A stretch of DNA of 64,000 nucleotides, from contig NZ_CP127295.1 in the NCBI RefSeq assembly GCF_030285665.1, positions 8,122,001-8,186,000 on the forward strand, written 5' to 3'. Position 1 is the first letter of the stretch, and each line of letters opens with the position of its first letter. The DNA is from Amycolatopsis mongoliensis. Its GTDB lineage: Bacteria > Actinomycetota > Actinomycetes > Mycobacteriales > Pseudonocardiaceae. A model generated the notes under the pieces. It searched no databases. It was not told where the DNA came from and worked only from the letters and a program-made list of their open reading frames with translations. Shown here piece by piece: positions 27,195 to 36,567 of the stretch. Made by a program: the position numbers and the translations under genes.

Positions 27195-28142
27195 TCAGTA
27201 ATGGATCTCGGCCCGCACCGGGTAGTGGTCGGAGGGAATCGTGCCACCGTCGTAATGCACCAGCCGTACCGGGCCGACCTCGGCGCGTCGCACCGAGCCG
27301 ACGTAGTCCAGCGAGTCCCGGTAGCTCACCGGGACGGACTTCGCCGCGTCCGGGTTGGTCGCCGCGTCGAAGGTGTACTCCCCCGCGCCCGTGGTCGCGA
27401 GCGTTCCGCCGAGCACGGCCGCGCCCTGCTCGGCCTGGGTCCGGCCGGCGGCGTCCCGGCGGCCCCGGCCGGCCCAGTATTCGATGTTGAGGTCCCCGGC
27501 GACGGCCACGGCGTCACCCGCCGGGACGTGCGCGGCCGCGAGGTCGCGCAGCTCGCCGAGCTGGGCCATCCGGGTGGCGTGCGCCTTCGGCAGCGTCTCC
27601 GGGCCTTCGTCGGCCTGCAGGTGCGTGCCGGCGAGCCAGAGCCCCTTGCCGTGGGCGAAGATCCGGACCAGCGCCGCGCCCTTGTTGGACAGGTAGTCGG
27701 CCGTGCCGGAGTAGGAGCTGCGGTAGACGAGCTGGTGCTTCTCGGTGATCGGGTACTTGCTCAGCACCGTCACGCCACCGTTGACGACGATGGGTGAGGT
27801 CGAGCAGTTGCCGCTCACCGACGTCCAACCCGGCGAGGTCGAGCAGTACTGGCCGACCAGGGGCGTCCGGAACGGGTAGGCGTCCGCGAGCCGGTCGCGC
27901 AGGTCCTCGGCCTGGGCGCTGAAAGCCTCTTCGAGCACGACGACGTCGGTGTCCTGGGCGCGGATGACGCCTTCCGCGGCGTGCGCCCTGGCCTCCTTGT
28001 CGGACGTGTTCGGGTTGGCGATCCACGGGAGCTGCCAGAGGTTGAAGCTCAGGACGCTGACCGAGGCGTCCGCGGCCTGGGCTGGGGCCGCGGTGGTGGT
28101 CAGCGCGGTGACGAGGGCGGCGAGAATGGCGGTCCTGCGCAC
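27195..28142 (-). CDS. Secreted sphingomyelinase C-like phosphodiesterase
   Basis: The 315-residue protein has a signal peptide (MRRTAILAALVTALTTTAAP, cleavage near AQA) and an endonuclease/exonuclease/phosphatase fold. Active-site segments agree with neutral sphingomyelinases: NLWQLPW, VLEEAF (metal-binding Glu), GTHLQADEG, AGDLNIEYW and SDHYPV with the catalytic His. It would hydrolyse sphingomyelin to ceramide and phosphocholine outside the cell. GTG 28142 has AAGGA upstream. It lies 16 bp after the ceramidase stop, implying one transcript. Confidence 0.87.
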   Translation of the reverse strand: MRRTAILAALVTALTTTAAPAQAADASVSVLSFNLWQLPWIANPNTSDKEARAHAAEGVIRAQDTDVVVLEEAFSAQAEDLRDRLADAYPFRTPLVGQYCSTSPGWTSVSGNCSTSPIVVNGGVTVLSKYPITEKHQLVYRSSYSGTADYLSNKGAALVRIFAHGKGLWLAGTHLQADEGPETLPKAHATRMAQLGELRDLAAAHVPAGDAVAVAGDLNIEYWAGRGRRDAAGRTQAEQGAAVLGGTLATTGAGEYTFDAATNPDAAKSVPVSYRDSLDYVGSVRRAEVGPVRLVHYDGGTIPSDHYPVRAEIHY

Positions 28143-28158
28143 GCGGGGTCCTTTCCGG

Positions 28159-30159
28159 TCAGGAGACGACGAAGGCGCGGGAGGTCCCGCTGAGCTGGGC
28201 GACGGCACCGGTGAGGCCGTGCTTCCACGCTCCGAAGTGGACGACGCGGTACTTGCCCACCGGGGTGTTCGCGGGGATGTCCCAGGTGACCTCGGCCCGC
28301 GACTCGCTCACGAACGTCCGCGTCCACCGGAACTTGGTGGCCCAGTCGCCGTCGTCGGCGTAGCGGACCCACCGGCCGTCCACGTACTGCTGGATCTCGA
28401 GGAACGTCCCGTCGCGGCGCGGGTCGTTCTTCGGGTGGCCGGTCACGAACGCGACCGAGACCTGTTCGCCGCGCCGGTAGCTGCTCTTCGCGTCGGTGAC
28501 GACGTCGCCGAAGCTCTTCAGGAGCGGCGCGCTGTCGAACACGACGCCGGGCTGGAAGTTCACCAGCTTGCCGCGGAGGTCGCGCGGGACCGGCCCGTGC
28601 GGCACCGGCGTCCCCGCCTTCATCGCGGCGGCGAGCTTCCCGAACTCCTGCTGGTACGCGGGCAGTGTGTAGCGGCCGAAGAGCGTCGACGCGCCTTCGT
28701 ACTGCTGCGAGTCGTACTCCTCCGGCGTCGTGACGTACTGGCTGTAGGCGTTGGAGTAGCCCTGCATGAGGACGTTCTCGAGCGGCACGCCCAGCGTCGA
28801 AGCGACGGTCTTCCGGATCCGCAGCCCGGCGACGATCGTGTACTCCGCGGGCCCGGCGACCAGGTGCAGCTGCCCGATCCGGACGATCTGCAGCGGCAGC
28901 ACCTCCGGCGCCCACGGGTAGGGCTGCATCGCCCCGAACGGCACGGCGACGACTTTCGGCGCCTGCGCGTCGGCCAGGGCCTGCGGGATCGGCGCGTCGA
29001 TGCCGCCGAGCCAGTCGATGAAGGGGTTCTTGACGCCTTCGGGCAGCGGCAGGCCGGGCCCGTCTTCGGTGCTGCCGGCCAGCATCGAGACCCCGATCGC
29101 GGCGGTGCACGTCCGATGGGCGCGCCCGTCCGGGGTGAACCGCGGGTCGACGTCGACGGCGGACATGTCCACGTAGGTCATCCGGTGGTCGACGCCGCCG
29201 GTGATCGGTTCGTCCGCCGCGTCGAACGCGCGTTTCGCCGCCTGGAACTGGAGTTCACCGATGCGCCGGGTGTTCTCGAACTCCGTCTCGGACGTGCCCG
29301 GCCGCAGGTTCAGGTTCGGCGTCATGTCGCCGGAGTTGGTCTGGGCGAACGCGGCGACGAACCCGGGCGGGCCGTCGAGGTAGCGGACCCCGGCGTGGTC
29401 GTGCTCCCACGCGTAGGCGGCGTAGCCCTTGTTGTCACTGCTGATCAGGTGGTTGCCGTTGCTCATCGACGTGCCGTGCGTGGCGAACCAGGTGATCGCG
29501 CCGACGTCCCGGCCGCCCTGGCGGAACCGCAGCACGGTCACCGCGGGGTCGATCGAGAGCGGGAAGTGGTCCTTGTCGGGGTTGAGCTCGAAGGCGACCC
29601 TCGACCGGTTCGCGCTCGCCTCGGTCAGTTCGGTGCGGCCGAGGGTCAGTTCACCCGGCTTCAGGTTGTCGTGGGCCCGGCCGATCGCGTCCACGATCCC
29701 GGCGACGACGGCGTCGTAGGTCTGCTGCTGGAACCCGAGGATCGACAGGTCGTAGGCGGCGTAGTGCGAGTCGCCGCCGCACGCGGAATGCGTGTGGGTG
29801 GCGTTGAGCAGGACGTTCTGGTCGGTGTAGCGGTCGCCGTACCTCCCGGCCAGCTCGCGCAGGACGCCTTGGTGGACGGACTGGAACAGCGCGCCCAGCT
29901 CGGCGGTGACGAAGACGATCCGGTGCGTCCCGTCGTCGACGAGGTAGGCGCGGGCCCGGGTGCGCAGGTGGATGCCGGCGGTCTGCTGCTGCGGCATGGA
30001 GTAGCCCATCATGCCGTTCTCGGCGGCAGGCCCGGTGACGTCGCCGATCCCGACGCCGACCCGCAGCCCCGGTTCGGCGGCCTCGGCGGTTCCCGCCAGG
30101 GCGGCGGCGAGCGGGAGCGCGGTGGCTCCGGCCAGGACGGTACGACGACTGACCCGCAT
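28159..30159 (-). CDS. Secreted neutral ceramidase
   Basis: The 666-residue protein is a full-length neutral/alkaline ceramidase. A Tat signal (SRRTVLAG) leads it to the outside. Zinc-ligand segments THTHS and TWFATHGTSM and the nucleophile in NSGDMTPN (Ser276; Ser274 in the Pseudomonas enzyme) are present. A C-terminal Ig-like domain ends the protein. It cleaves ceramide to sphingosine and a fatty acid. It is the first gene of a four-gene operon ending in the lyase-like gene, under an inverted-repeat operator. GGGAG lies five bases before ATG 30159. Confidence 0.93.
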   Translation of the reverse strand: MRVSRRTVLAGATALPLAAALAGTAEAAEPGLRVGVGIGDVTGPAAENGMMGYSMPQQQTAGIHLRTRARAYLVDDGTHRIVFVTAELGALFQSVHQGVLRELAGRYGDRYTDQNVLLNATHTHSACGGDSHYAAYDLSILGFQQQTYDAVVAGIVDAIGRAHDNLKPGELTLGRTELTEASANRSRVAFELNPDKDHFPLSIDPAVTVLRFRQGGRDVGAITWFATHGTSMSNGNHLISSDNKGYAAYAWEHDHAGVRYLDGPPGFVAAFAQTNSGDMTPNLNLRPGTSETEFENTRRIGELQFQAAKRAFDAADEPITGGVDHRMTYVDMSAVDVDPRFTPDGRAHRTCTAAIGVSMLAGSTEDGPGLPLPEGVKNPFIDWLGGIDAPIPQALADAQAPKVVAVPFGAMQPYPWAPEVLPLQIVRIGQLHLVAGPAEYTIVAGLRIRKTVASTLGVPLENVLMQGYSNAYSQYVTTPEEYDSQQYEGASTLFGRYTLPAYQQEFGKLAAAMKAGTPVPHGPVPRDLRGKLVNFQPGVVFDSAPLLKSFGDVVTDAKSSYRRGEQVSVAFVTGHPKNDPRRDGTFLEIQQYVDGRWVRYADDGDWATKFRWTRTFVSESRAEVTWDIPANTPVGKYRVVHFGAWKHGLTGAVAQLSGTSRAFVVS

Positions 30160-30167
30160 ACGGTCTC

Positions 30168-30200
30168 CCGACTAACGTGAACGACTTTCGCGTTAATCGG
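30168..30200. promoter_or_regulatory. Putative operator of the sphingolipid operon
   Basis: CCGACTAACG (30168-30177) and CGTTAATCGG (30191-30200) form a 10-bp inverted repeat with one mismatch, spaced by 13 bp. It lies just before the ceramidase start in an AT-richer stretch and is a likely repressor site. No regulator gene is adjacent. Confidence 0.55.
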
Positions 30201-30251
30201 GGACCGTACGTGAGCCCCGCCACCCCGGCAACCCGACAAAAGTGCCGCCAC

Positions 30252-30312
30252 GAAAGCCGTGAAGGCCTCCTCACCGGCCATAAGAGCCGGGAAGGAGGCC
30301 TTCACGGCTTTC
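30252..30312. terminator. Long palindrome after the LLM gene
   Basis: Twenty-seven-base arms (30252-30278 and 30286-30312) match at 25 positions around CATAAGA. The stop codon of the LLM oxidoreductase lies at its edge. It probably ends that transcript and insulates the ceramidase promoter. Confidence 0.72.
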
Positions 30313-31336
30313 AGCCCAGCGCGTCGGCGATCTTCGTCAGCGTCGCCGCGTCACCCCGCAGGAGCAGCTGCGTCACGACCGTCTCCTCCCAGGCCTGCAG
30401 CTCGTCCCGGATCTTCGCGGCCGGCCCGATCAGCGACGTGTCCTCCACGAGCGACGTCGGGATCGCCGCGGTCGCCTCGTCCTTGCGGCCCGCCAGGTAC
30501 AGCTCCTGCACCTTGTCCGCCACGTCCTCGTAGCCGAGCCGGGCGAAGACGTCGTGGTGGAAGTTGACGCTCTTCGCGCCCATCCCGCCGATGTAGAGCG
30601 CCAGCGACGGCTTGATCCAGCTCGCGGCCTCCTCGACGTCGTCGTGCACGATCACCGGGATCGAGCAGGGCACCTCGAACGTGTCGAAGGTGCGGCGGGC
30701 GCCTTCCCTGGCGAACCCTTCCTCCAGCGCCGCCTTGTAGAAGGCGTTGCTCTTCGGGGAGAAGAACAGCGGCAGCCAGCCGTCGCCGATCTCGGCGGAG
30801 AGGGCGACGTTCTTCGGGCCCTCCGCGGCCAGGAGGATCGGGATCTCCTTGCGCAGCGGGTGCACCGTCGGCTTCAGCGGCTTGCCGAGCCCGGTGCCGC
30901 CCTTCAGCGGCAGCTGGAAGTGCTGGCCGTCGAGGGTCACCGGCGCCTCGCGGGCGATCACCTGCCGGACGATGTCGACGTACTCCCGCGTCCGGGCGAG
31001 CGGCTTCGGGTACGGCTGGCCGTACCAGCCCTCGACGACCTGCGGGCCGGACGCGCCGAGCCCGAGCACCATCCGGCCGCCGGAGAGGTGGTCGAGCGTC
31101 AGCGCGCTCATCGCCGTCGCCGTCGGGGTGCGCGCCGCCATCTGCACGATGTTCGTGCCGAGCCGGATCCGGCTGGTGGAGGAGCCGTACCAGGCCAGCG
31201 GGGTGAACGCGTCCGAGCCGTACGCCTCCGCCGTCCACACCGAGTCGAAGCCGAGCTCCTCGGCCTTGAGCACCGCTTCCAGCGCACCCGGTGTCGGGCC
31301 ACTGCCCCAGTACCCGACGTGGAATCCCAGCTTCAC
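30311..31336 (-). CDS. LLM-class F420-dependent oxidoreductase
   Basis: The 341-residue protein is a luciferase-like TIM barrel of the F420-dependent group: GFHVGYWGSGPTP, SVWTAEAYGSDAF, TNIVQMAARTP, GRMVLGLGASGPQVVEGWYG. Actinobacteria use many of these for lipid and xenobiotic redox; the substrate cannot be read from sequence. GTG 31336 has AGGAGG five bases upstream. It follows the DUF2236 gene by nine bases, so the two are probably one operon under the divergent TetR regulator. Confidence 0.9.
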   Translation of the reverse strand: MKLGFHVGYWGSGPTPGALEAVLKAEELGFDSVWTAEAYGSDAFTPLAWYGSSTSRIRLGTNIVQMAARTPTATAMSALTLDHLSGGRMVLGLGASGPQVVEGWYGQPYPKPLARTREYVDIVRQVIAREAPVTLDGQHFQLPLKGGTGLGKPLKPTVHPLRKEIPILLAAEGPKNVALSAEIGDGWLPLFFSPKSNAFYKAALEEGFAREGARRTFDTFEVPCSIPVIVHDDVEEAASWIKPSLALYIGGMGAKSVNFHHDVFARLGYEDVADKVQELYLAGRKDEATAAIPTSLVEDTSLIGPAAKIRDELQAWEETVVTQLLLRGDAATLTKIADALG

Positions 31337-31345
31337 GAATGCCTC

Positions 31346-32272
31346 CTAGACGTTCGGCGCGTAGTGCTCGGGCTTGCCCCGCTCCGACAGCGGCGGCAGG
31401 TTCCTGGGTGGAGTCTCGACCAAGGCGGCGTCCGGAGCCACCTCGCCGCGCACCCGCCGCCAGCCCGCCCGCGCCCGCGGGTGGTAGCGGCGATCGTGCG
31501 GGACCAGCTTGAACACGGCGTTGACCAGCTTCCCCACCCGCCGGTGCCGCCGCGCGTCGCGCTCGGACCAGCGGAGGCCGAGCAGGTCCCGGATCTCGCG
31601 GTCGTACAGCCCGGTCGTCAGCCAGACGAAGTTCTTCGCGACCAGCGCGCTCACCGGCCGCCAGAGCGGGTCCGGCAGCCACGGCAGGAACGGCGGCTTG
31701 GCGATCCCGCGCAGGTCGAGGACGTCGCGCGTGGCCTTGTTGTCCTCCAGCACCTCGGCGCACATGTGCTTCCAGTACCGCTGGAAGTCCTCCCAGCTCT
31801 CCGGCACCGGCCGCATCGTCATGTCGTACATCCGCCACCAGGTGACGTGCTCGTCGAACAGCCGCCGCTTCTCCGCCTCCCCGATCCCGCCCATGAAGTG
31901 GTCGGCGATGAGGATCGTGCTGACGAAGAACGTCGAGTGCGCCCAGTAGTAGGTGTCCGGGTCGAGCGCGTGGTAGCGACGTCCTTGCGCGTCGACGCCT
32001 TTGATGCGGTCGTGGTAGCCGCGCACCTCGAGGGCCGTCCGGTGGGCGCGCGGGCCGTCGTAGACGACCCCGCCGATCGGGTAGAGCGAGCGGAACAGCC
32101 GCTGCCAGCGCTCCTCGAAGAACCGCGAGTGCTGCTCGACGCCGGCGCCGAGACCCGGGTGCATGTTCTGCATCGACCCGGCCCACAGCGCGATGAGCAG
32201 GCCGCGCCAGTCACCGAAGTACTTCCACGTGAGCGAGTCGGGGCCCAGGGGCCGGGGTGCTTCCCTGCTCAT
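31346..32272 (-). CDS. DUF2236/MpaB-family oxygenase-like protein
   Basis: The 308-residue protein carries the MpaB/DUF2236 haem-protein pattern: WRGLLIALWAGSMQNMHPGL, YHALDPDTYYWAHSTF and DHFMGGIGEAEKRRLFDEHV. The family includes the latex-clearing protein Lcp and fungal MpaB; most bacterial members have unknown substrates. It shares an operon with the F420-type oxidoreductase and faces a TetR gene across a strong operator. Confidence 0.85.
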   Translation of the reverse strand: MSREAPRPLGPDSLTWKYFGDWRGLLIALWAGSMQNMHPGLGAGVEQHSRFFEERWQRLFRSLYPIGGVVYDGPRAHRTALEVRGYHDRIKGVDAQGRRYHALDPDTYYWAHSTFFVSTILIADHFMGGIGEAEKRRLFDEHVTWWRMYDMTMRPVPESWEDFQRYWKHMCAEVLEDNKATRDVLDLRGIAKPPFLPWLPDPLWRPVSALVAKNFVWLTTGLYDREIRDLLGLRWSERDARRHRRVGKLVNAVFKLVPHDRRYHPRARAGWRRVRGEVAPDAALVETPPRNLPPLSERGKPEHYAPNV

Positions 32273-32300
32273 CGGCGGCTCTCCTCGTCGAGTCGGAACT

Positions 32301-32344
32301 GACTACGGCTGTTGTCAGGCTAGGATCTGACAACACATGTAGTC
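32301..32344. promoter_or_regulatory. TetR operator with nested dyads
   Basis: TGTTGTCAG (32310-32318) and CTGACAACA (32327-32335) are perfect 9-bp arms with an 8-bp spacer. Outer arms GACTAC (32301-32306) and GTAGTC (32339-32344) extend the symmetry. The site lies midway between the DUF2236 and TetR starts. Confidence 0.75.
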
Positions 32345-32359
32345 AACCGAGGAGCGATC

Positions 32360-32950
32360 ATGCCGGGCCGCACGTGGGCGGGCACGACCCTGGACGACCG
32401 GAAGGCGCTGCGGCGCGGGCAGCTCGTCTCGGCGGGACTGGAGCTGCTCGGCACCGAGGGCTCGGCCGGGACGAGCGTGCGCGCGGTGTGCCGGCACGCG
32501 AAGCTCACCGAGCGCTACTTCTACGAGAGCTTCGCCGACCGGGAAGAGCTCGTCGCGGCCGTTTACGAGCACGTCGGCGAGCAGGCCCGGCAGGCACTGG
32601 TCGACGCCGTCCGGGACGCGCCGAACCCCACGCTGCGGGCCGAGCACGCCGTGCGCGCGTTCGTCGAGCTGATCGTCGACGACCCCCGCAAGGGCCGGGT
32701 CCTGCTGCTCGCGCCCCTGACCGACCCGGCCCTGACCCGCCGGGGCCTGCACCTGCTGCCGGTGTTCGCCGCGCTCGTCGGCGAGCAGCTGTCCCACGGC
32801 GACGAGACCGAGCGCCAGATGGTCGCCGTCGGGCTGGTGGGCGCGCTGAGCAACGTCTTCATCGCCTACCTCGACGGCTCGCTGAAGGTCTCGCGCGAAC
32901 GGCTCGTCGCCCACTGCGTCAAGCTCGTGCTGGGCGCCGACGACCACTGA
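32360..32950 (+). CDS. TetR-family regulator
   Basis: The 196-residue protein has an N-terminal TetR HTH (LVSAGLELLGTEGSAGTSVR, then HAKLTERYFYESFADREELV) and a helical ligand domain. It is divergent from the DUF2236-LLM operon, with a perfect 9-bp dyad in between, so it most likely represses that operon and itself. The ligand is unknown. Confidence 0.9.
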   Translation: MPGRTWAGTTLDDRKALRRGQLVSAGLELLGTEGSAGTSVRAVCRHAKLTERYFYESFADREELVAAVYEHVGEQARQALVDAVRDAPNPTLRAEHAVRAFVELIVDDPRKGRVLLLAPLTDPALTRRGLHLLPVFAALVGEQLSHGDETERQMVAVGLVGALSNVFIAYLDGSLKVSRERLVAHCVKLVLGADDH

Positions 32951-33005
32951 CCTCACCTCCACCGACCTGGTGACAGTGGCGGGGAAGATCGGGCACACTC
33001 AACCC

Positions 33006-33791
33006 ATGCGTACCGCTGGGCGGAACGACGGCGCGAGTGGCGACGGTCTCGTCGCGGCCCGGCTCGCCGCGCTGCTGGAAGCCTTCCGGCCGGGCGACGA
33101 GGCCCTCGGCGTCTCGGAGCTGGCCCGCCGGACCGGGCTGGCGAAGACGACCGTCCACCGGCTGGCCGGCCACCTCGCCGACACCGGACTGCTCACCCGC
33201 GAGAACGGCTCGGTGCGGCTCGGGCTGCGGCTGTTCGAAATCGGCCAACTGGCCTCGCCCCGCCGCGGGCTGGTCGAAGCGGCCCGGCCGTACCTCGCCG
33301 ACCTCCGCGAAGCGACGCGCAACACCGTCCACCTCGCCATCCTCGAAGGCACCGAAGTCGTCTACCTCGACGTGCTGCGCGGACCGGACGCGCCGACGCT
33401 GCCGTCGCGCATCGGCGGCCGGTTCCCCGCGCACGCCACCGGGGTCGGCAAGGCGATCCTGGCGTTTTCTCCGGAATCCGTGGTGGACCAGGTGATCGAC
33501 GCCGGATTACCCCGCATGAGCCCGAAGACGATCACCGCCCCCGGGCTGCTGCGCCGGCAGCTCACCCGGGTGCGAGAGGACGGGATCGCGCTGGAGCGCG
33601 AAGAATCCGGCGTCGGCGTCGTGTGCGCGGCCAGCCCCCTGCTCGACTCCCGCGGTGTCGCCGTCGCCGCGGTCTCCATCTCCGGCTGGGCCAACCGGAT
33701 GCGCACCGAACGGGTCGCCCCCGCCGTCCGCACGGTCGCACTCGCGTTGACCCGGACACTCTCCGGATCCACTCGGGACGGTCGGAAATAA
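33006..33791 (+). CDS. IclR-family regulator
   Basis: The 261-residue protein has an IclR winged helix (ARLAALLEAF..., VSELARRTGLAKTTVHRLAG) and an effector domain (PYLADLREATRNTVHLAILE, PAHATGVGKAILAFSPE, DGIALEREESGVGVVCAASP). ATG 33006 is preferred over an in-frame start 36 bases earlier. Neighbours do not reveal the target; the genes downstream concern the cell envelope, whereas IclR proteins usually control carbon catabolism. Confidence 0.9.
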   Translation: MRTAGRNDGASGDGLVAARLAALLEAFRPGDEALGVSELARRTGLAKTTVHRLAGHLADTGLLTRENGSVRLGLRLFEIGQLASPRRGLVEAARPYLADLREATRNTVHLAILEGTEVVYLDVLRGPDAPTLPSRIGGRFPAHATGVGKAILAFSPESVVDQVIDAGLPRMSPKTITAPGLLRRQLTRVREDGIALEREESGVGVVCAASPLLDSRGVAVAAVSISGWANRMRTERVAPAVRTVALALTRTLSGSTRDGRK

Positions 33792-33886
33792 TCTTGCGGG
33801 ACAAGGCTTTTCGGATCTCTAGGCCGTCCGGCTGACATAACCGTCCCGAGCTGGACGGGTGATCGGGAGGGGCTACGATCCGTCGG

Positions 33887-35701
33887 ATGGCCCAGCACAG
33901 CTGGGGGACGACGTTCTCGGGCCGCTCCCCCGCGACCCTTTCCGAGCCGGCGTCCGGTCACCGGTTGCTGTCACTCGACATCGTGCTCGCGCTGCTGGCC
34001 CTCACGGGCGGCCTGCGGGTGCTCTACCTCGCGGCCCCGTCCCCGGCGCTGCCCGCCGAAGCCGCGAACGTCGCCCACGCCTACGCGCTCGGCCACCTGA
34101 CACCGTTCACCGACGCGGGTGGTGCCGGGGTCAGCCCGTTCGGCTGGTGGCAGCTCTCGGCCTACACGATGGTCTCGGACGCGTTCGGCCGCTCGGCCAC
34201 GGCGCTGGCGGCGGTCCGCGAGACGATGCTCGTCGCCGCGGTGGCCGGTGCCGTCCTGCTGTGGGTCCTGGCGCGCCGTCTCGGTCTGACGCGGTGGGCG
34301 TCGGCGGCCGCGGTGCTGCTGCTCGCGGCGTCCCCGCTGGCGCTGGGCCTGCAGCGGCTGGTCGTCGTCGAGCACCTGGCGGTGGTGTGGGCCCTGGGCG
34401 CGCTGGTGCTGCTCACCCGGCCCGACGCCCGGATCCGGCACGACGTCCTGGCCGCGGGGTGCCTGCTGGTGGCGGTGCTCACCTCGCCGCTCGCACTGTT
34501 CTTCCTGCCCGCGGCCGGCTGGCTGCTGGTGCGGCGCGCGCCCGTGCGGGCCGCGCTGGTGGCGGTGCTGCTCAACCTCGGGCTGGGCATCGCGTTCGGC
34601 CCGGCGGCCGGGATCCTCCGCCCGCACCTCGCGACCGCGGGCCGTCCGTCGGCCGCCGACTGGGTCGCGCTCGACCCGGCGTGGGCGGTGCTCTCGACCG
34701 TCGCGCTGGTGGCCGCGCTGGCCGTGACGTCCCTGCGGCCGTTCGCGGTGTCCGGCCTGCTGCTCGCCGCCACCCTGGCCGTCCCGGGCGTGCCGCACAC
34801 CGCCGTGCTCGCCCTCCTGCTGCCGGTGACCCCGCTGCTGCTGGCCGGGGTCGTGCAGGCCGTGACCCGGCAGCGCACCCCGGCCCACCGCTGGGAGGCG
34901 GGCCGCCGGCGCGGGACCGGCGCCGCGCTCGCCGCCGCCGTCGTCGTGGCGGTGGTCGCCGCCGGCTGGGTGTACGGCTACCCGGCCCTGCGGCCCTCGA
35001 CCGATCGGGGCGGGCCCCTGTCCGACGCGCAGGAATGGGTGCAGGCCAACGCTTCCGGCTCCCGCGTGCTCGTGGACGACGCCGCCTGGGCCGAGCTCGC
35101 CAAGGCCGGCTGGCCGACCGGCATGCTCGTCGCGCCCGCCGCGTGCGCGGTCACCTGCCCGCCCGCCGAGTGGGCCGTCTTCACCGCCGATGCGACCGGC
35201 CTCCGCCACCGCTATCCGGCCCTCGAAGCCGCCTTCGAGGACGCCGGCGCCGCAGCGGTGTTCGGCACCGGCGATCGCCGGGTCACCGTTTCGCGCCTCG
35301 GCCTGCCCCCGGCCGACCCGGCCGCGGGTTCGGAGTCGTCGGCGCGTGCGCACGCCGGCGAGGCCCTCCAGGCGTCGACCCGCATCACCTTCACCCCGGA
35401 CGCCGCCGCCGTGCTCCGCGCGGGCCGCGCCGACCCCCGGCTGATCGCGACGATCGCCGCGCTCGCGGCCCTGCAGCCGGTCCGGGTCGCGGCGTTCCCC
35501 GAAGTCCCCGGCGAAGACCCGGCCGGGCAACCACGCCGCCGCGTCCTGCTGACCGGCGGCGAAGACGGCGCGGCCGCGTTCTACACCGGCCAGCGCGACC
35601 TGTTCCGCCCCGCGTCGGTCGTCCGGACCGGCGGCGGCGTGCTCGTCACCTACCCGCTGTTCGCGCCCCCGGGACTGCTCATCCCGTTCTCCTCCCGCTG
35701 A
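33887..35701 (+). CDS. Polytopic membrane protein, glycosyltransferase-39-like
   Basis: The 604-residue protein has about ten hydrophobic helices in residues 25-370 and a soluble C-terminal part (about 375-600). The first extracellular segment (PAEAANVAHAYALGHLTPFT) and overall topology resemble GT-C/GT39 mannosyltransferases, but the acidic DE motif of that family was not clear. It lies upstream of DUF4397 and class F sortase genes, a grouping I know from other actinomycetes, so a role in surface glycan or protein anchoring is likely. Upstream is a hairpin (33840-33860). Confidence 0.7.
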   Translation: MAQHSWGTTFSGRSPATLSEPASGHRLLSLDIVLALLALTGGLRVLYLAAPSPALPAEAANVAHAYALGHLTPFTDAGGAGVSPFGWWQLSAYTMVSDAFGRSATALAAVRETMLVAAVAGAVLLWVLARRLGLTRWASAAAVLLLAASPLALGLQRLVVVEHLAVVWALGALVLLTRPDARIRHDVLAAGCLLVAVLTSPLALFFLPAAGWLLVRRAPVRAALVAVLLNLGLGIAFGPAAGILRPHLATAGRPSAADWVALDPAWAVLSTVALVAALAVTSLRPFAVSGLLLAATLAVPGVPHTAVLALLLPVTPLLLAGVVQAVTRQRTPAHRWEAGRRRGTGAALAAAVVVAVVAAGWVYGYPALRPSTDRGGPLSDAQEWVQANASGSRVLVDDAAWAELAKAGWPTGMLVAPAACAVTCPPAEWAVFTADATGLRHRYPALEAAFEDAGAAAVFGTGDRRVTVSRLGLPPADPAAGSESSARAHAGEALQASTRITFTPDAAAVLRAGRADPRLIATIAALAALQPVRVAAFPEVPGEDPAGQPRRRVLLTGGEDGAAAFYTGQRDLFRPASVVRTGGGVLVTYPLFAPPGLLIPFSSR

Positions 35702-35718
35702 CCGTGAAAGGCCCTCCG

Positions 35719-36567
35719 ATGCGCACTCTCCCCCAGCTGCTGCTCAGACCCGGCGGGCTGACCGCCGCAGCCCTCCTGCTCGTCGCGCTGACGCCGGTGA
35801 CGGCCGAAGCGGCGACCGCTCCCGGCCCGGGCGTCGGCTGGATCCGGGTCGGTCACCTCTCCCCCAAGGTGCCGCCGGTGGACATCTCCTTCGCGCCGTT
35901 CGGCCAGGCCGAGAAAGTGGTCATCCGCAAGGCCGGCTACGGCGCGGTCACCCCGTACTCCTCGCTCGACCCCGGCAAGTACACGCTCTCGATGCGGCCC
36001 GCCGACGCCCCGGCCGGTACCCCGCCGGCGCTGTCGGCGACGATCGAGGTCGCCGAGCGCAGCGCCTACTCGCTGCTGGTCTTCGCGAACGGCCCGGACG
36101 GCACGCTCAACGGCGACCTGGTCACCGACGACCTCTCCGCGCCCGCCGCCGGCAAGGGCCGGGTCCGGGTCGTCGAAGGGTCGGCGGCGATCGCGCCGGT
36201 CAGCGTCGCGGGCCCGACGGGGGTGTCGATCACCAAGGACGCGACCTACGGCCAGACGTCGTCCTATGTGGACGTTCCGGAAGGGCGCTGGCCGCTGCAG
36301 CTCACCGGGGGCACGGTGCAGTCCACCGCCGAGGTCGACGTCAGGGCCGGGACATCGACGACGCTGTTGATCACCGAGAACTCCGGTGCGCTCAAGGCGA
36401 CCCCGATCTCCGACGGCGCGTCGCTGCCCGAACCGCCGAAGCTCGGCGTCGAAACCGGCGGCGGCGGTACGGCACCGCCGTCCGGCGTGCCGCTCTGGCC
36501 GGCGGTCGCAGCGGTCGCCCTGCTGGCCGCGCTCGTGGCCGGACGCCGGTTCGTCCGTGCGCGCTGA
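35719..36567 (+). CDS. DUF4397 cell-surface protein
   Basis: The 282-residue protein has a signal peptide (about 1-32), two DUF4397-like beta domains (WIRVGHLSPKVPPVDISFAP, then VRVVEGSAAIAPVSVAGPTG) and a C-terminal membrane helix with a basic end (RRFVRAR). This looks like a wall-anchor tail but there is no LPXTG motif before the helix. GAAAGG precedes ATG 35719. It overlaps the sortase start by 11 bp, so the pair is co-translated. Confidence 0.87.
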   Translation: MRTLPQLLLRPGGLTAAALLLVALTPVTAEAATAPGPGVGWIRVGHLSPKVPPVDISFAPFGQAEKVVIRKAGYGAVTPYSSLDPGKYTLSMRPADAPAGTPPALSATIEVAERSAYSLLVFANGPDGTLNGDLVTDDLSAPAAGKGRVRVVEGSAAIAPVSVAGPTGVSITKDATYGQTSSYVDVPEGRWPLQLTGGTVQSTAEVDVRAGTSTTLLITENSGALKATPISDGASLPEPPKLGVETGGGGTAPPSGVPLWPAVAAVALLAALVAGRRFVRAR

